DNA of 64,000 nucleotides. Source: Castellaniella sp. (GTDB lineage: Bacteria > Pseudomonadota > Gammaproteobacteria > Burkholderiales > Burkholderiaceae_B). The stretch lies in contig NZ_SCQN01000011.1 in the NCBI RefSeq assembly GCF_004321985.1, positions 1-64,000 of the forward strand. Reading direction: 5' to 3'. The notes under the pieces were generated by a model. The model saw nothing but the letters and a program-made list of their open reading frames with translations, had not been told where the DNA came from and made no database searches. Each line of letters opens with the position of its first letter. Within the stretch, counting starts at the first letter, position 1. The position numbers and the translations under genes are program-made. This document shows, in pieces, positions 26,725 to 35,921 of this stretch.

Positions 26725-27042
26725 TCAGCTTGGCTTGAGCGCGGCGAGGAACGTTGCGATGTTGGTGATATCGGTATCGGTCAACCCCTTCGCCATCGGC
26801 TCCATGATGACGTTTTTGCGTGAACCGTCGCGAAAGGCCTTGAGTTGGGTGATCAGGTACGCGTCCTTCTGACCCGCCAGGTTGGGATAGATGGGCGCGA
26901 TAGAGACGCCCGCGGCGCCGTGGCATGCCGCGCACGTGGCGGCGTACTTGGCTTGACCCGCTGTCGGGTCGGCGGCCTGCGCGGATGTCATGGCCAGGGT
27001 TGCCACCAGCGCCAGACTCAGGCGCAAGGTCATGTGAATCAT
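26725..27042 (-). CDS. Class I c-type cytochrome, last gene of the nor cluster
   Basis: 105 residues from the ATG at 27042 (GGAG upstream). A signal peptide ends SAQA, and the haem site is CAACH (Cys37, Cys40, His41). VIMEPMAKGL supplies the likely axial Met. The repeated fold resembles small cytochromes c such as cytochrome c5 or c4 halves. It lies 43 bp after a small membrane-protein gene on the same strand as norCB and may donate electrons to the NO reductase. That role is inferred from position. Confidence 0.9.
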   Translation of the reverse strand: MIHMTLRLSLALVATLAMTSAQAADPTAGQAKYAATCAACHGAAGVSIAPIYPNLAGQKDAYLITQLKAFRDGSRKNVIMEPMAKGLTDTDITNIATFLAALKPS

Positions 27043-27085
27043 GGTTTTGTTCTCCGATAAGGTCCGTGTCCTGGGGTGATCCGCG

Positions 27086-27412
27086 TCAGGCGGACCCCAA
27101 GGGTCGATAGAGCGCCGCCCACAGCGCAAAGGTGGGAACCAGGATGCCGATCCACAGCCCGGCCCAGAACGTCAGTTCCGGCATGGTTGCCAGTGGCAGC
27201 AGCGACAGTAGGCCCAGGGCGACGGAAAGGACGAGATTGACGTTGCTGAACCACGGGTGTGCGTCGCTGCGCCGCGCCCATAGTGCCAGCAGGAACATCA
27301 GGATCGCGAAGACCGCCATCGGGACATACCGCTGTTCCACCCAAGTCTGATGCAATACCGTCGCATAGACCAGCACCAGGCCGACGATTGTGTTGATGAT
27401 GTTCGGGATCAT
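27086..27412 (-). CDS. Small integral membrane protein of the nor cluster (about 108 residues)
   Basis: About 108 residues starting MIPNIINTIVGLVLVYATVLH, with four predicted helices near 3-20, 30-48, 55-73 and 78-100. I do not recognise a family with confidence. It starts 2 bp after the preceding small-protein stop, so the two are translated together. Conserved-looking features are the HQTWVEQRYVP loop after helix 1 and WSxPW-like tryptophan content near the helix ends. A role as accessory subunit or assembly factor of the NO reductase is inference from operon position. Confidence 0.75.
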   Translation of the reverse strand: MIPNIINTIVGLVLVYATVLHQTWVEQRYVPMAVFAILMFLLALWARRSDAHPWFSNVNLVLSVALGLLSLLPLATMPELTFWAGLWIGILVPTFALWAALYRPLGSA

Positions 27413-27414
27413 GG

Positions 27415-27708
27415 TCAGTGTTCCTCGTGGGCGTGCATTTGTTCCAGGTAGCGCCAGGTAAGCGGCGGAATCACGGCATAGGCGGCGGCGCTGGCCAGAA
27501 TCAGCAGCTTCCAGCCGAAGTCCAGTGGCGACAGTGCGCCTATGGCGACGGCGCAGGTCAGCGCGGCCAGATAGCAGAACTTTCCGATCCGTACCCAGTC
27601 GGCCCGCGCGCGCAGGCGACCGATGCTGTAGAGGCCCGCATAAGCGCCTCCTGCCAGCACGAACAATCCCAGCAGAAGCGATGTCTGGATGAGGGCGGCA
27701 GGTGTCAT
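27415..27708 (-). CDS. Small integral membrane protein overlapping norB (97 residues)
   Basis: 97 residues, starting MTPAALIQTSLLLGLFVLAGGAYAGLY, with three predicted helices near 7-26, 42-60 and 66-86. The start overlaps the norB stop (ATGA), so it is translationally coupled to NorB. It carries two Cys residues in GKFCYLAALTCAVAIG and a C-terminal His/Glu tail (HAHEEH). I do not recognise its family. Thermus NO reductase has a third small membrane subunit (NorH), which is an analogy only, not a homology claim. Confidence 0.78.
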   Translation of the reverse strand: MTPAALIQTSLLLGLFVLAGGAYAGLYSIGRLRARADWVRIGKFCYLAALTCAVAIGALSPLDFGWKLLILASAAAYAVIPPLTWRYLEQMHAHEEH

Positions 27709-29114
27709 ATGGCCTCCGCCCGAACCTGAAGGCTCGGCAGGCGCCGTGGCGCCGAGAGCAGGTCATAGACCAGCGTGGCGTACCCGAGTGCGAAGATCAC
27801 GCCGAATGCGAGGCGTGCATACATCCCCGACACGAACCATGGGTTCTCCGAGGCGACCGTAAAGGCCATCAGCGTGGATCCACCCTCGGCGCGTCCGATG
27901 AAGGCCTGCGCCATGCCCGCCAGCAACAGCGCCATCACCATGCCAACCATGCCGAAATTAAGCAGGCCGTAGCCCCACTTCCAGGCCCGGCCGTCGAGGA
28001 ATTCGGTACCTGAAGTCTTCTGCTTGACGACGTAGAGCACGGCGATCACGCCGCAAACGTAGGCGCCGTAAAACGCGAAGTGGCCGTGCGACACTGTCCA
28101 TTGCGTACCGTGCGAGTACATGTTGATCTGTGGCAGCGTCATCATGAAGCCCCAGATCCCCGCGCCGATGAAGTTCAGGAACGCTTCCGTCGTGATCCAG
28201 TAGAAAGCGGGCCGATTCCCGGTCTTCAGACGGTGCATGCCGGCATCGTAGACGGCGTGTACCACCATGCCCAGCAGCGGTAGCGGCTCCAGGGCTGAGA
28301 AGAAGCCACCGATGCTGAGCCAGTACTTTGGCGTACCGATCCAGAAGTAGTGGTGGCCCAGCCCCAGGATGCCGGCGCCCAGCACCAGCATGACTTCGAT
28401 GTAGAGCCAGGTCTCCACGATTTTGCGCGACGTGCCCATGACGTCCATCAGCACCAGCGCCATGACGCAGCCGATCAGAACCTCCCAGGTGCTCTCCACC
28501 CACATGTGGACCAGCCACCACCACCAGTACAAGTCCCTGGACATGTTGGGGTCCGATGGAAAGGCATCCAGATACACCACGATGAGCGGGATCAGATCCA
28601 GGGCCAACACCCAGGTGATGCCGGTCATGCGCCGTGCACGGGTACAGGTGGCGACGACGTTGTAGGCGAAGACGCCCATCACGATCACCACGCCGATGGA
28701 CGCCCAGCGCGGAGCTTCCACGTATTTGCGGCCCTGATTGATGAACCAGAGCGTCCATTCGGTGGCCGGGCCGTATTGCACGAAGATGAAGACCAGGGCG
28801 ACGACCGCCACGACGGCACAGAACACCCAGAACGTGAGCTCGGCGAGCCACATTCCCTCGATTTCGTGCTCCAGCTCCTTGGGGAGGTACCAGTACACGG
28901 CCCCCAGAAAGCCCATCAGCAGCCAGATCACGAGCACGTCGATATGCAGGATCTTCGCATTGTTGAAGTTGAAGACGTTGTAGAGCAGGGATGGGTAGAC
29001 GTAATAGGCCGCCGCAAGCAGGCCGAACACGATCATCACGCCAAAGAGCGTCACGGCAGCCGTCAGGTAGCGCAACGCCAGTTTCTGCGAACGGGACATC
29101 TCGGAGCGATCCAT
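27705..29114 (-). CDS. norB: Nitric oxide reductase subunit B (cNOR catalytic subunit)
   Basis: 469 residues and about 12 membrane helices. The metal ligands of cNOR are all present: His57 (LHIDVLVIWLLMG) and His345 (SHGHFAFYG) for haem b, His343 for haem b3, and His203, His254 and His255 (GLGHHYFWIG) with Glu207 (HMWVESTWE) for the non-haem iron. Glu276 (ALEPLPL) matches the catalytic-pocket Glu. Numbers are offset by 3-4 from Pseudomonas aeruginosa NorB. It reduces NO to N2O. The start is 13 bp after norC with GGGGA upstream. No norQ or norD follows; two small membrane proteins do. Confidence 0.95.
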   Translation of the reverse strand: MDRSEMSRSQKLALRYLTAAVTLFGVMIVFGLLAAAYYVYPSLLYNVFNFNNAKILHIDVLVIWLLMGFLGAVYWYLPKELEHEIEGMWLAELTFWVFCAVVAVVALVFIFVQYGPATEWTLWFINQGRKYVEAPRWASIGVVIVMGVFAYNVVATCTRARRMTGITWVLALDLIPLIVVYLDAFPSDPNMSRDLYWWWWLVHMWVESTWEVLIGCVMALVLMDVMGTSRKIVETWLYIEVMLVLGAGILGLGHHYFWIGTPKYWLSIGGFFSALEPLPLLGMVVHAVYDAGMHRLKTGNRPAFYWITTEAFLNFIGAGIWGFMMTLPQINMYSHGTQWTVSHGHFAFYGAYVCGVIAVLYVVKQKTSGTEFLDGRAWKWGYGLLNFGMVGMVMALLLAGMAQAFIGRAEGGSTLMAFTVASENPWFVSGMYARLAFGVIFALGYATLVYDLLSAPRRLPSLQVRAEAI

Positions 29115-29127
29115 GAAACTTCCCCTG

Positions 29128-29760
29128 TCAGTGTTTGGTGATCAGACCGAAATTGGCCGGGAACCCATTGGTATTTATGGATGCCAGCCATTTCAGATAG
29201 GCGACGGTTGCCCGAGCTTCGTCTTCACTGATGCGCAGGTCCGGCATCCTGCGATTCCAGGTAGGGTATTTGTCCGGGTGCATGAGGAACTCGACCATTG
29301 CTTCTTCGCGGGTGCTTTTGCCGGTCATGGGCATCCAGATCTCCTGCCAGGCAGGGTCCAGCCACGACTTGGTGAGGTCCGGTCCATAGTATGCGCCGTT
29401 GCCGAAAATGGTGTGGCAGTCCATACAGGCACGGCTCTGAATGACCAGTTTCCCCTTGACGATCAGGTCGGACGCTTCGGCTTCAGTGACCTTTTTGCCG
29501 AACAGGGGCTCGGACTTTCCAATGACCGGTACCGCCATGTGCTGGGACCAGTCGTACTGGTAACTGATGTGCTGATTGATGACGTCGTAGGGTGGAACGT
29601 TTTCCCCGCCTGCGGTGATCACGCGCAGGCTGTCGATCGACAGGAATGCCAGCACCACCAGCATCACGAGGGTAGTGCTGATTGCACCGGCCCGCCAGAA
29701 TGCGGGATCCTGTATGTCCAGGCCCTGGGTGGGTCCGGCGCTTGGACTTGTGCGCTTCAT
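29128..29760 (-). CDS. norC: Nitric oxide reductase subunit C (cytochrome c subunit), long form
   Basis: 210 residues from the ATG at 29760; a GTG at 29772 is in frame but has no ribosome site. One membrane helix (about 26-42) is followed by a periplasmic haem domain with CMDCH (112-116) in the typical NorC context CMDCHTIFGNGAYYGPDL, and RRMPDLRIS supplies the axial Met. Classical NorC is about 146-150 residues. The extra length is mainly in the loop between the helix and the haem site (about 50-100, including HISYQYDWSQHM). It passes electrons to NorB. An FNR-type box lies about 105 bp upstream. Confidence 0.94.
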   Translation of the reverse strand: MKRTSPSAGPTQGLDIQDPAFWRAGAISTTLVMLVVLAFLSIDSLRVITAGGENVPPYDVINQHISYQYDWSQHMAVPVIGKSEPLFGKKVTEAEASDLIVKGKLVIQSRACMDCHTIFGNGAYYGPDLTKSWLDPAWQEIWMPMTGKSTREEAMVEFLMHPDKYPTWNRRMPDLRISEDEARATVAYLKWLASINTNGFPANFGLITKH

Positions 29761-29836
29761 GTTGGTTGGCACTCCATCGATGCGGCGGCGATTCCGTCTA
29801 GTGTGCCAAGCTTAGTACCGGCGGGCGGTCCGGTGA

Positions 29837-29850
29837 TTGATCCTGATCCA
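29837..29850. promoter_or_regulatory. Second, imperfect FNR/DNR-like box
   Basis: TTGATCCTGATCCA differs from the full palindrome in the right half (ATCC in place of ATCA). Its centre is 30 bp closer to norC than the perfect site. Confidence 0.35.
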
Positions 29851-29866
29851 GGATTCCGTAGCAGAT

Positions 29867-29880
29867 TTGATCCAGATCAA
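29867..29880 (-). promoter_or_regulatory. FNR/DNR/NnrR-type box upstream of norC
   Basis: TTGATCCAGATCAA is a perfect TTGAT-N4-ATCAA palindrome of the FNR/CRP superfamily, centred about 113 bp before the norC ATG. At the usual -41.5 position it would place transcription start near 29832. It predicts induction of nor by low oxygen or NO through an FNR, DNR or NnrR protein encoded elsewhere. Confidence 0.75.
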
Positions 29881-29900
29881 AAAAAAAGGCCGGGTAAAGT

Positions 29901-29950
29901 GAACCGCACCCCAAAAGTTGGATCAACAGCCAACTTTTGGGGTGCGGTTC
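29901..29950. repeat. Perfect 21-bp inverted repeat, resembling joined IS3-family ends
   Basis: Arms at 29901-29921 and 29930-29950 are exact reverse complements around an 8-nt loop. Each arm reads GAACCGCACCCC then AAAAGTTGG, similar to the terminal repeats I recall for IS150-type IS3 elements. On the minus strand it lies downstream of efp and is followed after 12 bp by a T-run, so it may serve as the efp terminator. No transposase sequence remains. Confidence 0.7.
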
Positions 29951-29999
29951 GGAAGCCCGGTTTTCAAGGGGGCGCCGCGCCGAGACCGGCGCGGGGCTG

Positions 30000-30557
30000 T
30001 TACATCACGCGGCTGCGGTATTCGTTGGTGCGAGTATCGATCTCGATCTTGTCGCCGATATTGCAGAACAGCGGTACCGGTACTTCGTACCCTGTGTTGA
30101 TCTTCGCCGGTTTCAGGACTTTGCCCGAAGTGTCGCCCTTGACGGCGGGTTCGGTGTAGATGATCTCGCGTACGATGATGGTGGGCAGTTCCACCGAAAT
30201 GGCGCGGCCTTCGTAGAAAACGACTTCGACAGTCATGCCTTCTTCGAGATAGTTCAGCGCGTCGCCCATGCTGTCGGACTCGACTTCGTGCTGGTTGTAT
30301 TCTTCGTCCATGAAGACGTACATCGGGTCGGCAAAATAGGAATAGGTGCATTCCTTGGTTTCAAGCATGACTTGCTCGAACTTTTCGTCGGCCTTGTAGA
30401 CCGACTCGCTGGGGCTGTTGGTCAGCAAGTTCTTGAATTTCAGCTTGACCACGGCCGCGTTGCGGCCCGATTTGTTGTATTCGGCCTTCTGGACGACCAG
30501 GGGGTCGTGGCCGACCATGACGACGTTGCCGACGCGCAGTTCCTGTGCGATTTTCAT
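30000..30557 (-). CDS. efp: Elongation factor P (Arg32 type)
   Basis: 185 residues with three beta-barrel domains. The tip loop of domain I reads [10 protein letters not shown], with Arg at position 32 instead of Lys34 as in E. coli. Arg32 is the residue rhamnosylated by EarP in Pseudomonas and Neisseria. EF-P relieves ribosome stalling at polyproline. The partner earP is encoded 96 bp upstream on the same strand, which supports this modification pathway. The ATG has a purine-rich leader (GGAGTCCTACCCCT). Downstream is the perfect 21-bp hairpin that may terminate it. Confidence 0.97.
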   Translation of the reverse strand: MKIAQELRVGNVVMVGHDPLVVQKAEYNKSGRNAAVVKLKFKNLLTNSPSESVYKADEKFEQVMLETKECTYSYFADPMYVFMDEEYNQHEVESDSMGDALNYLEEGMTVEVVFYEGRAISVELPTIIVREIIYTEPAVKGDTSGKVLKPAKINTGYEVPVPLFCNIGDKIEIDTRTNEYRSRVM

Positions 30558-30653
30558 AGGGGTAGGACTCCGGGGTTCAAATGCCCCGGGCTAGGGGCGC
30601 CGCAGTGCCCCTGCACTACTCCGAGGCAGTGCGAAAAATTTTAACTGTGCATT

Positions 30654-31748
30654 CTAACTCTTTTGGAGTTTTTTCTGGCAGAACTCGACCAGACGGCTGG
30701 CCAGATCCGGCGATCGGTGCAGTTTTTCGGACCAGCGCTCACTGCATTTGGCCCAGTCGGCCCAGGGTTTCGGCTCCAGCGCGGCGGAAAGCGCCTGCGC
30801 CATCAGGTCATCGTCGTGACCATTCCATGCGCGGTGCAGTGCACGTATGTTTTCGGGCCAGGCGGCTGCCTGCATCCAGGCTTCGAGCTTGATCCGGTGC
30901 GCATCGTCGTCCTGAGCATAGATTTGCCAGACCAGGGGGCTGCCGGTCCACTGAGCCCGGGTCAGCGAGTCTTCGCCCCGTACAAAATTCAGGTCGCAGC
31001 ACCATAGCAACTCATCGAATCTAGCCTGGGGTACGAATGGAATGGTGGCCACGGTTAGATTCCCCTGACTGCGCAGCGTGGGTGGGGGCGTCCCGGGCAC
31101 CAGCAGCCAAGTGGGTGTTTGCCGTCGGGCGAACGTATCGCGCAGCCCGTCAAGGGGGGCGTCAGGGTAGGCGAACAGCAGCACGCATCGCGCCTCTGGG
31201 GGCATCGCGTCGGCCGCGAGCCCGGTGAGCGCCTGCAATCGCATGCGCCGATCCGTGGCCTGTGCCTGCACCTGGCGCGCCTGCAGACCGGATTCCCGCA
31301 ATAGTCCTCCCGTAGAGGACGTGAATCCTGGGAAGTAGAAGTACTTTGGAACCCCGTTGGCCTGTGGTGACGGCAGTCCGTGACAGCTGGCCACCCAGTC
31401 TTCCGCGCTCAGGTATTCCAGGTTGATCCATAGGCAGTCTTGTTGCGCCATGCCGGCCTCGTAGGCCGGTGGCAGCATGCAGGCAAAGGCCTCGATCACG
31501 ACTCCTCCGCGCGGTGCGCTGGCCCGCTCGGCCTGGTACCAGGGCAGAATCTCCACGCCCTGTATTCGTTGGCCGTCACCGGCTGGATCCAGTTCTGGCA
31601 ATAGCTGTGCGAGCACGTCCAGTCGGTCGATCCACAGGCGCACCGCGCAGCCCATGTCGGCAAGCTGATGCGCCAGGCGCCAGCAGACGCCTGCATCACC
31701 GTAGTTGTCGATGACTCGGCAGAACAGGTCGAACGGCGGACGCGTCAT
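30654..31748 (-). CDS. earP: EF-P arginine rhamnosyltransferase EarP
   Basis: 364 residues from MTRPPFDLFCRVIDNYGDAGVCWRLA at 31748; longer in-frame readings lack support. The N-terminal IDNYGDAGVCWR holds the essential Asp pair (Asp14, Asp18), and NFVRGEDSLTRAQW near the C-terminus holds the conserved Glu of the TDP-rhamnose site. EarP transfers L-rhamnose from TDP-rhamnose to Arg32 of EF-P, so it needs rmlABCD encoded elsewhere. The former name is DUF2331. It sits between efp and the DUF2863 gene, all on the minus strand, a conserved order. Confidence 0.95.
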   Translation of the reverse strand: MTRPPFDLFCRVIDNYGDAGVCWRLAHQLADMGCAVRLWIDRLDVLAQLLPELDPAGDGQRIQGVEILPWYQAERASAPRGGVVIEAFACMLPPAYEAGMAQQDCLWINLEYLSAEDWVASCHGLPSPQANGVPKYFYFPGFTSSTGGLLRESGLQARQVQAQATDRRMRLQALTGLAADAMPPEARCVLLFAYPDAPLDGLRDTFARRQTPTWLLVPGTPPPTLRSQGNLTVATIPFVPQARFDELLWCCDLNFVRGEDSLTRAQWTGSPLVWQIYAQDDDAHRIKLEAWMQAAAWPENIRALHRAWNGHDDDLMAQALSAALEPKPWADWAKCSERWSEKLHRSPDLASRLVEFCQKKLQKS

Positions 31749-31791
31749 GGCGACGTTCCTGGGGGGGAGGCATGAAGACGGAACGGGTGGG

Positions 31792-32985
31792 TCAGTGCAA
31801 CTGCAGGGGCTCCGGGTCGATTTCTTCCGGGAGTTCCGGGTGCTGCATCTCGCCCAGCATGTTGGGAAAATAGGGTGCGCCGCAATCTTCGCAATAATCC
31901 AGTCCCTGCAGGCCGGGCAACCGGCGGATGTCTTGAATACCCGACTCACGCAACAGGGCGGCAATGGCGTCCCAGGTATCGACTTCGCCCTCGGGGGACT
32001 GCTCGAGAGCAGACTCCTCGCGGCTGAGCGCCGGCCAGACGCAGCCATAGATCACGTCATTGCTGGTTCGTGTGCAGAACCCGATACGGTATTCCTCGAT
32101 GGTCTGTTCGCCGCAGGCCACGATGGCGCAGCGCAGGTCGGCCGCAGGCAGCTTGGCGGCTGTCTGCAGCCAGGTGATGGCAGCCTTCAGCGTGAGCGGA
32201 CGGATGGCTTGATCCGCCTGCCGAGTGCTGGTGTAGTAGGCATCGGGTGCCAGGTATTCCATGCGGCAGCCCGTGAACACCGTATCCAGGATCTGTGAGC
32301 AGCCTTCCGCCCATCGGGTGGTGATCGCTTTGCGGGCCTCGGCGTCCGGTTCCGCCGTCTGCCATTGGAACAGTGCATCGCCGCGCGGGACCACGATCAC
32401 ACCCACGAGGAAATAGGCGTCAGCCAGGAGGTCCGCCGGAGACTCCACCTCACGTACCGCCGGTTTGTCGCGCTGTCCCAGCGCCTGTGAGCCCATGGCC
32501 TGCACCCAACTGCGAGCTTCATGAAACGATTGCGGCAGCCGGTCGAAGCGGATGAGCTCCGGCAGCATGGCGGCGCGCGCTCGGGGTGCCAGGACGGTGG
32601 TCCGTAGCAATTCCGCCAGTTGCTGTGCCTGCGGCTCGTGCAGCCGGCCTTCGGGCAACTGGTAGCGCGTCCAGGCGAGGCAGGGCGCCGAGAAGAGCAG
32701 GGCGTCCCAGTCCTGGTCGTCCGATGTCAGGCGCAGGGACTCGGAATGCGTCTCTGCCTGCTCGATGAGCACGTCATAGGCTGGGGAGTGCTGGTCCAGC
32801 AGGTGGTCCAGCGCCGCTTCCACCGTGCGCCGGTGGCGGGCCGTGAGTGCCTTGTCCAGCGCCTGACCCAGACGTTCTTCCCAGAACAGGTCTTCAAGCT
32901 GACTGCCGGAATGCGACAGGGCCTCGGCCAGGGAGATCAGGACGAGCGATGCCTTGGAATGAGCGGAGGAGGGGTGGGAGGGCAT
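31792..32985 (-). CDS. DUF2863 family protein
   Basis: 397 residues from the Met at 32985. It has a helical N-terminal half and a C-terminal possible metal site in DYCEDCGAPYFPNMLGEMQHPELPEE (CxxC). The family is largely betaproteobacterial and has no established function. The ribosome site is weak, and an ATG at 33039 is in frame upstream. It ends 43 bp before earP, so it may be cotranscribed with earP and efp, but a role in EF-P modification is not established. The 205 bp upstream hold the acnB terminator. Confidence 0.85.
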   Translation of the reverse strand: MPSHPSSAHSKASLVLISLAEALSHSGSQLEDLFWEERLGQALDKALTARHRRTVEAALDHLLDQHSPAYDVLIEQAETHSESLRLTSDDQDWDALLFSAPCLAWTRYQLPEGRLHEPQAQQLAELLRTTVLAPRARAAMLPELIRFDRLPQSFHEARSWVQAMGSQALGQRDKPAVREVESPADLLADAYFLVGVIVVPRGDALFQWQTAEPDAEARKAITTRWAEGCSQILDTVFTGCRMEYLAPDAYYTSTRQADQAIRPLTLKAAITWLQTAAKLPAADLRCAIVACGEQTIEEYRIGFCTRTSNDVIYGCVWPALSREESALEQSPEGEVDTWDAIAALLRESGIQDIRRLPGLQGLDYCEDCGAPYFPNMLGEMQHPELPEEIDPEPLQLH

Positions 32986-33126
32986 GGCAAACGGAATTAG
33001 GCAGTCAGGTTTCCGCCGATCGTGGTGGAGAACCTGCACTATACGGGAGTTGCGCCGTATCGGGGGATGAGATCCGAACGACCCAACGGACTGTTAGTGT
33101 ACTGCCTGGGCCGCATGGCGAAAAAA

Positions 33127-33151
33127 GCCCCGGATCCGGGAGGATCGGGGC
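33127..33151 (-). terminator. Rho-independent terminator of acnB
   Basis: GCCCCGGATCC and GGATCGGGGC pair around GGGA (one mismatch), followed on the minus strand by a run of six T (33121-33126). It begins about 40 bp past the acnB stop. Confidence 0.85.
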
Positions 33152-33190
33152 GGGTCCGCCTGCTCCGTGCGGGGGTGGAACAGACTGTCG

Positions 33191-35776
33191 TCAGGCGTCG
33201 ACGGTGCTGGCTACCTGGGTGAAGTCTTCGATCTGGTCGAAGTTCATGTAGCGGTAGATGCGGTTGCCGTCCTGTGCGAGCACGCCCATGTCCTTGAGGT
33301 ATTCCTCGCGGGTCGGAATCCGGCCCAGGCGCGAAGAGATGGCGGCCATTTCGGCCGATCCCAGAAACACGTTGGTGTTCTTGCCCATCCGGTTCGGAAA
33401 GTTCCGCGTACTGGTCGAAAACACCGTTGCGCCTTCTCGGGTCTGAGCCTGGTTGCCCATGCACAGCGAGCAGCCGGGCATTTCCATGCGGGCACCGGCC
33501 GTCCCGAAGGTGCCGTAATGGCCTTCCTTGGTGAGTTCGCTGGCGTCCATCTTGGTGGGGGGCGCCACCCAGAGTTTGGATGGCAGGTCTCGTTGGCCTT
33601 CGAGCAGCTTGGCTGCCGCCCGGAAGTGCCCGATGTTGGTCATGCAGCTGCCGATGAAGACTTCGTCGATTTTGGTGCCGGCGACATCCGACAGCGTCTT
33701 CACGTCGTCCGGGTCGTTCGGGCAGGCTACGATGGGTTCCTGGATGCCGGCCAGATCGATGTCGATGATTGCCGCATATTCGGCGTCCGCGTCGGGGGCC
33801 ACGAGCTGCGGGTTTGCCAGCCAGGCTTCCATGTTCTTGATCCGACGGGTGAGCGTACGGGCGTCCTGGTAGCCGTTGGCGATCATCCATTTGAGCAGCG
33901 TGATGTTGCTGTTCAGGTATTCGATGATGGGCTCTTTGTTCAGCCGCACCGTGCAGCCGGCAGCCGACCGTTCGGCTGATGCGTCACTCAGCTCGAAGGC
34001 CTGTTCGATCTTCAGATCCGGGAGTCCTTCGATTTCCAGGATGCGTCCGGAGAAGATGTTCTTTTTCCCCTTCTTCTCGACCGTGAGCAGGCCCTGCTTG
34101 ATGGCGTAGAGCGGAATGGCGTTGACCAGGTCGCGCAACGTCACGCCCGGCTGCATCTTGCCCTTGAAGCGCACCAGTACGGATTCCGGCATGTCCAGCG
34201 GCATGACGCCCGTGGCGGCCGCGAAGGCCACCAGTCCAGAACCGGCCGGGAAGCTGATGCCGATCGGGAAGCGCGTGTGCGAATCGCCGCCAGTGCCGAC
34301 GGTGTCTGGCAGCAGCATGCGGTTGAGCCACGAGTGGATGATGCCGTCCCCTGGGCGCAGCGACACGCCGCCACGCGTGCTCATGAAGGCCGGCAGTTCG
34401 TGGTGCGTCTTGACGTCCACCGGTTTGGGGTACGCGGCCGTGTGACAGAAGGACTGCATCACCAGATCCGCCGAGAACCCCACGCAGGCCAGATCCTTCA
34501 GTTCGTCGCGCGTCATGGGACCCGTGGTGTCTTGGCTGCCCACCGAGGTCATGCGCGGTTCGCAATAGGTGCCCGGGCGTACACCCTGGCCTTCCGGTAG
34601 TCCGCACGCGCGGCCCACCAGCTTCTGTGCCAGCGAGAAGCCCTTGCCCGAATCGGCAGGCGCTTCCGGCAGGCGGAATAGCGTCGTTGCCGGCAGACCC
34701 AGCGCGGCGCGAGCCTTGGCTGTGAGGCCGCGACCGATGATCAGCGGAATACGCCCGCCCGCCCGGACCTCGTCCAGCAGTACATCGGATTTGAGCTTGA
34801 ATTCCGCGATGACCTTGCCGTCCTTGAGCGCCTTGCCTTCGTAGGGGCGCAATTCGATCACATCCCCCATGTTCATGGCCGAGGTGTCCAGCTCGATCGG
34901 CAGTGCACCGGAGTCTTCCATGGTGTTGTAGAAGATCGGCGCGATCTTCCCGCCCAGGCACACCCCGCCAAAGCGTTTGTTGGGTACGTACGGAATGTCT
35001 TCACCCGTGAGCCAGATCACGGAGTTGGTCGCCGACTTGCGCGACGAACCCGTTCCCACCACGTCGCCTACATAGGCCACGATGTGGCCCTTGGCCTTCA
35101 GTTCGTCCAGCAGCTTGATGGGGCCGATCTTGCCGGGCACGTCGGGTGTGATTCCTTCGCGCGGATTCTTCAGCATTGCAAGCGCGTGCAGCGGGATGTC
35201 CGGTCGGCTCCACGCGTCAGGCGCCGGCGACAGATCGTCCGTGTTGGTCTCGCCCGTTACCTTGAAGACCGTGAACGTCAGGCTTTCGGGGACCTCCGGC
35301 CGGCTGGTGAACCATTCGCCGGCCGCCCAGCTCTGCAGCACGCTTTGCGCATGCACGTTGCCCGCCTTCGCCTTTTCTTCCACGTCGTGGAAGGCATCGA
35401 ACACCAGCAGCGTCTTCTTCAATCCTTCGGCCGCAATCGGCGCCAGATTGGCGTGATCCAACAGTTCGATGAGGGCACTGATGTTGAACCCGCCCAGCAT
35501 CGTCCCGAGCAGTTCCGTCGCATGCTTCGCGTCGATCAGTGAGCAGCTCTCTTTGCCCAGCGCCACGGCGGCGAGATACGAGGCCTTGACCTTCGCAGCG
35601 TCATCCACTCCGGCGGGAACCCGGTGGGTGAACAGGTCCAGGAGGAATTGAGCCTCTTTGGCCGGTGGGTTCTTCAGTAGCTCGATCAGATCGGCTGTTT
35701 GTTGCGCCGTCAGTGGAAGCGGCGGTATCCCGATCGCTTCACGGGCGGCGGCTTCAGTGCGGTAAGAGTCCAGCAT
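33191..35776 (-). CDS. acnB: Aconitate hydratase B
   Basis: 861 residues, the usual AcnB length. The N-terminal HEAT-like helical domain is followed by the swivel domain and the Fe-S core. Cluster cysteines are in [17 protein letters not shown] and [12 protein letters not shown]. It interconverts citrate and isocitrate; AcnB proteins can also hydrate 2-methyl-cis-aconitate, which would complete the methylcitrate cycle alongside PrpD. It is the last minus-strand gene of the mdh-prp set, separated from the GNAT gene by 373 bp that contain its own palindromic operator. The start at 35776 is the first ATG of the conserved [14 protein letters not shown]. Confidence 0.97.
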   Translation of the reverse strand: MLDSYRTEAAAREAIGIPPLPLTAQQTADLIELLKNPPAKEAQFLLDLFTHRVPAGVDDAAKVKASYLAAVALGKESCSLIDAKHATELLGTMLGGFNISALIELLDHANLAPIAAEGLKKTLLVFDAFHDVEEKAKAGNVHAQSVLQSWAAGEWFTSRPEVPESLTFTVFKVTGETNTDDLSPAPDAWSRPDIPLHALAMLKNPREGITPDVPGKIGPIKLLDELKAKGHIVAYVGDVVGTGSSRKSATNSVIWLTGEDIPYVPNKRFGGVCLGGKIAPIFYNTMEDSGALPIELDTSAMNMGDVIELRPYEGKALKDGKVIAEFKLKSDVLLDEVRAGGRIPLIIGRGLTAKARAALGLPATTLFRLPEAPADSGKGFSLAQKLVGRACGLPEGQGVRPGTYCEPRMTSVGSQDTTGPMTRDELKDLACVGFSADLVMQSFCHTAAYPKPVDVKTHHELPAFMSTRGGVSLRPGDGIIHSWLNRMLLPDTVGTGGDSHTRFPIGISFPAGSGLVAFAAATGVMPLDMPESVLVRFKGKMQPGVTLRDLVNAIPLYAIKQGLLTVEKKGKKNIFSGRILEIEGLPDLKIEQAFELSDASAERSAAGCTVRLNKEPIIEYLNSNITLLKWMIANGYQDARTLTRRIKNMEAWLANPQLVAPDADAEYAAIIDIDLAGIQEPIVACPNDPDDVKTLSDVAGTKIDEVFIGSCMTNIGHFRAAAKLLEGQRDLPSKLWVAPPTKMDASELTKEGHYGTFGTAGARMEMPGCSLCMGNQAQTREGATVFSTSTRNFPNRMGKNTNVFLGSAEMAAISSRLGRIPTREEYLKDMGVLAQDGNRIYRYMNFDQIEDFTQVASTVDA

Positions 35777-35845
35777 GTCGGATGCCCCGAAAATGTGCGT
35801 TTGAAATCGCCGCCATTGTACGGGGGGAAGGCCGTTTCGGCAACA

Positions 35846-35866
35846 GTCTTATATAAGATATAAGAC
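35846..35866. promoter_or_regulatory. 21-bp palindromic operator upstream of acnB (site 1)
   Basis: Arms GTCTTATAT and ATATAAGAC flank AAG, a perfect palindrome, 70-90 bp before the acnB start. The same sequence in reverse complement recurs at 41228-41248 with one base changed. GntR proteins bind such AT-rich dyads, and a GntR gene is next to the second site. Confidence 0.75.
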
Positions 35867-35921
35867 ATCGAAATGCTTTGTGTCGTTGCAAGCGCAGCCA
35901 ACATGTGCAAGGCCGATCGGA

